From Chlorogloeopsis fritschii PCC 6912 (GTDB lineage: Bacteria > Cyanobacteriota > Cyanobacteriia > Cyanobacteriales > Nostocaceae), in NCBI RefSeq assembly GCF_000317285.1, contig NZ_AJLN01000116.1, positions 558,001-622,000 of the forward strand: a stretch of 64,000 bases of DNA, read 5' to 3'. This document shows, piece by piece, positions 63,917-64,000 of this stretch. The notes under the pieces were generated by a model that was given only the letters and a program-made list of their open reading frames with translations, did not search any database and had not been told where the DNA came from. Both the position numbers and the translations under genes were made by a program. How positions within the stretch are numbered: position 1 is the stretch's first letter; every line of letters begins with the position of its first letter.

Positions 63917-64000
63917 ATGAGTATTAAGCAACCTAATTTATTACTACCAGCACCATCAGGAGATTTGCAGATTTCAGAATTACCTTCTGCAACCTCGGAT
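63917..64000 (+). CDS. Start of an unidentified gene, cut by the window edge
   Basis: An ATG at 63917 opens a frame to the last base: MSIKQPNLLLPAPSGDLQIS and eight more codons. No function can be told from 28 residues. Confidence 0.5.
   Translation, partial: MSIKQPNLLLPAPSGDLQISELPSATSD

Overview
The window is chromosomal DNA of a filamentous, probably heterocyst-forming cyanobacterium of the Nostocales type. The evidence is psbM, psbK and psb27, the deazaflavin gene cofH, many HIP1 palindromes (GCGATCGC), heptanucleotide STRR-type repeats (TTGGTCA) and the NB-ARC/WD40 and NACHT proteins typical of multicellular cyanobacteria. The DNA is A+T-rich with long intergenic stretches. I saw no rRNA, tRNA, CRISPR array or intact insertion sequence.

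Region 1 (1-17.5 kb) is one plus-strand exopolysaccharide locus. It holds about ten glycosyltransferases (mostly GT4), a SAM methyltransferase, an O-antigen ligase/polymerase-like membrane protein, an SGNH hydrolase, a YdcF-type protein and a WcaF-like acetyltransferase. Several genes overlap by 4 bp (ATGA), as in an operon. Region 2 (17.6-28.8 kb) is mixed: an unrecognised exported protein, the tldD-pmbA pair, a pentapeptide-repeat protein, an ArsR regulator fused to a ClpC-type N-domain, pyrB, a GT2 glycosyltransferase and a 2-oxoglutarate oxygenase-like protein.

Region 3 (29-43.7 kb) is a second polysaccharide locus: a Wzz/GumC-like chain-length protein, an O-antigen ligase-like protein, a GH5 hydrolase, a Wzx-type flippase, a GT61-like protein, GT2, a histidine kinase/response regulator pair and a WecG/TagA/CpsF glycosyltransferase. 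Three plus-strand genes here (29983, 37612, 42867) share a roughly 79-bp upstream element with constant internal spacing, which suggests one regulon. Regions 1 and 3 together look like a Wzx/Wzy-type export system of the hormogonium-polysaccharide kind; that assignment is inference from gene content.

Region 4 (43.8-48.6 kb) holds psbM, a 2Fe-2S ferredoxin-like gene, two exported proteins, psbK and tgt. Region 5 (48.6-55.2 kb) is a STAND island: a large NB-ARC protein with 14 WD40 repeats and a duplicated P-loop, then a small protein and a membrane-spanning NACHT protein that share a short N-terminal motif resembling paired amyloid-signalling sequences, then a decayed gene fragment. Region 6 (55.2-64 kb) holds a glycogen-debranching-type enzyme carrying an in-frame repeat insertion, two peroxiredoxin-like genes, an unknown protein, a GHL10-type exported protein, psb27, cofH and the start of one more gene at the right edge.
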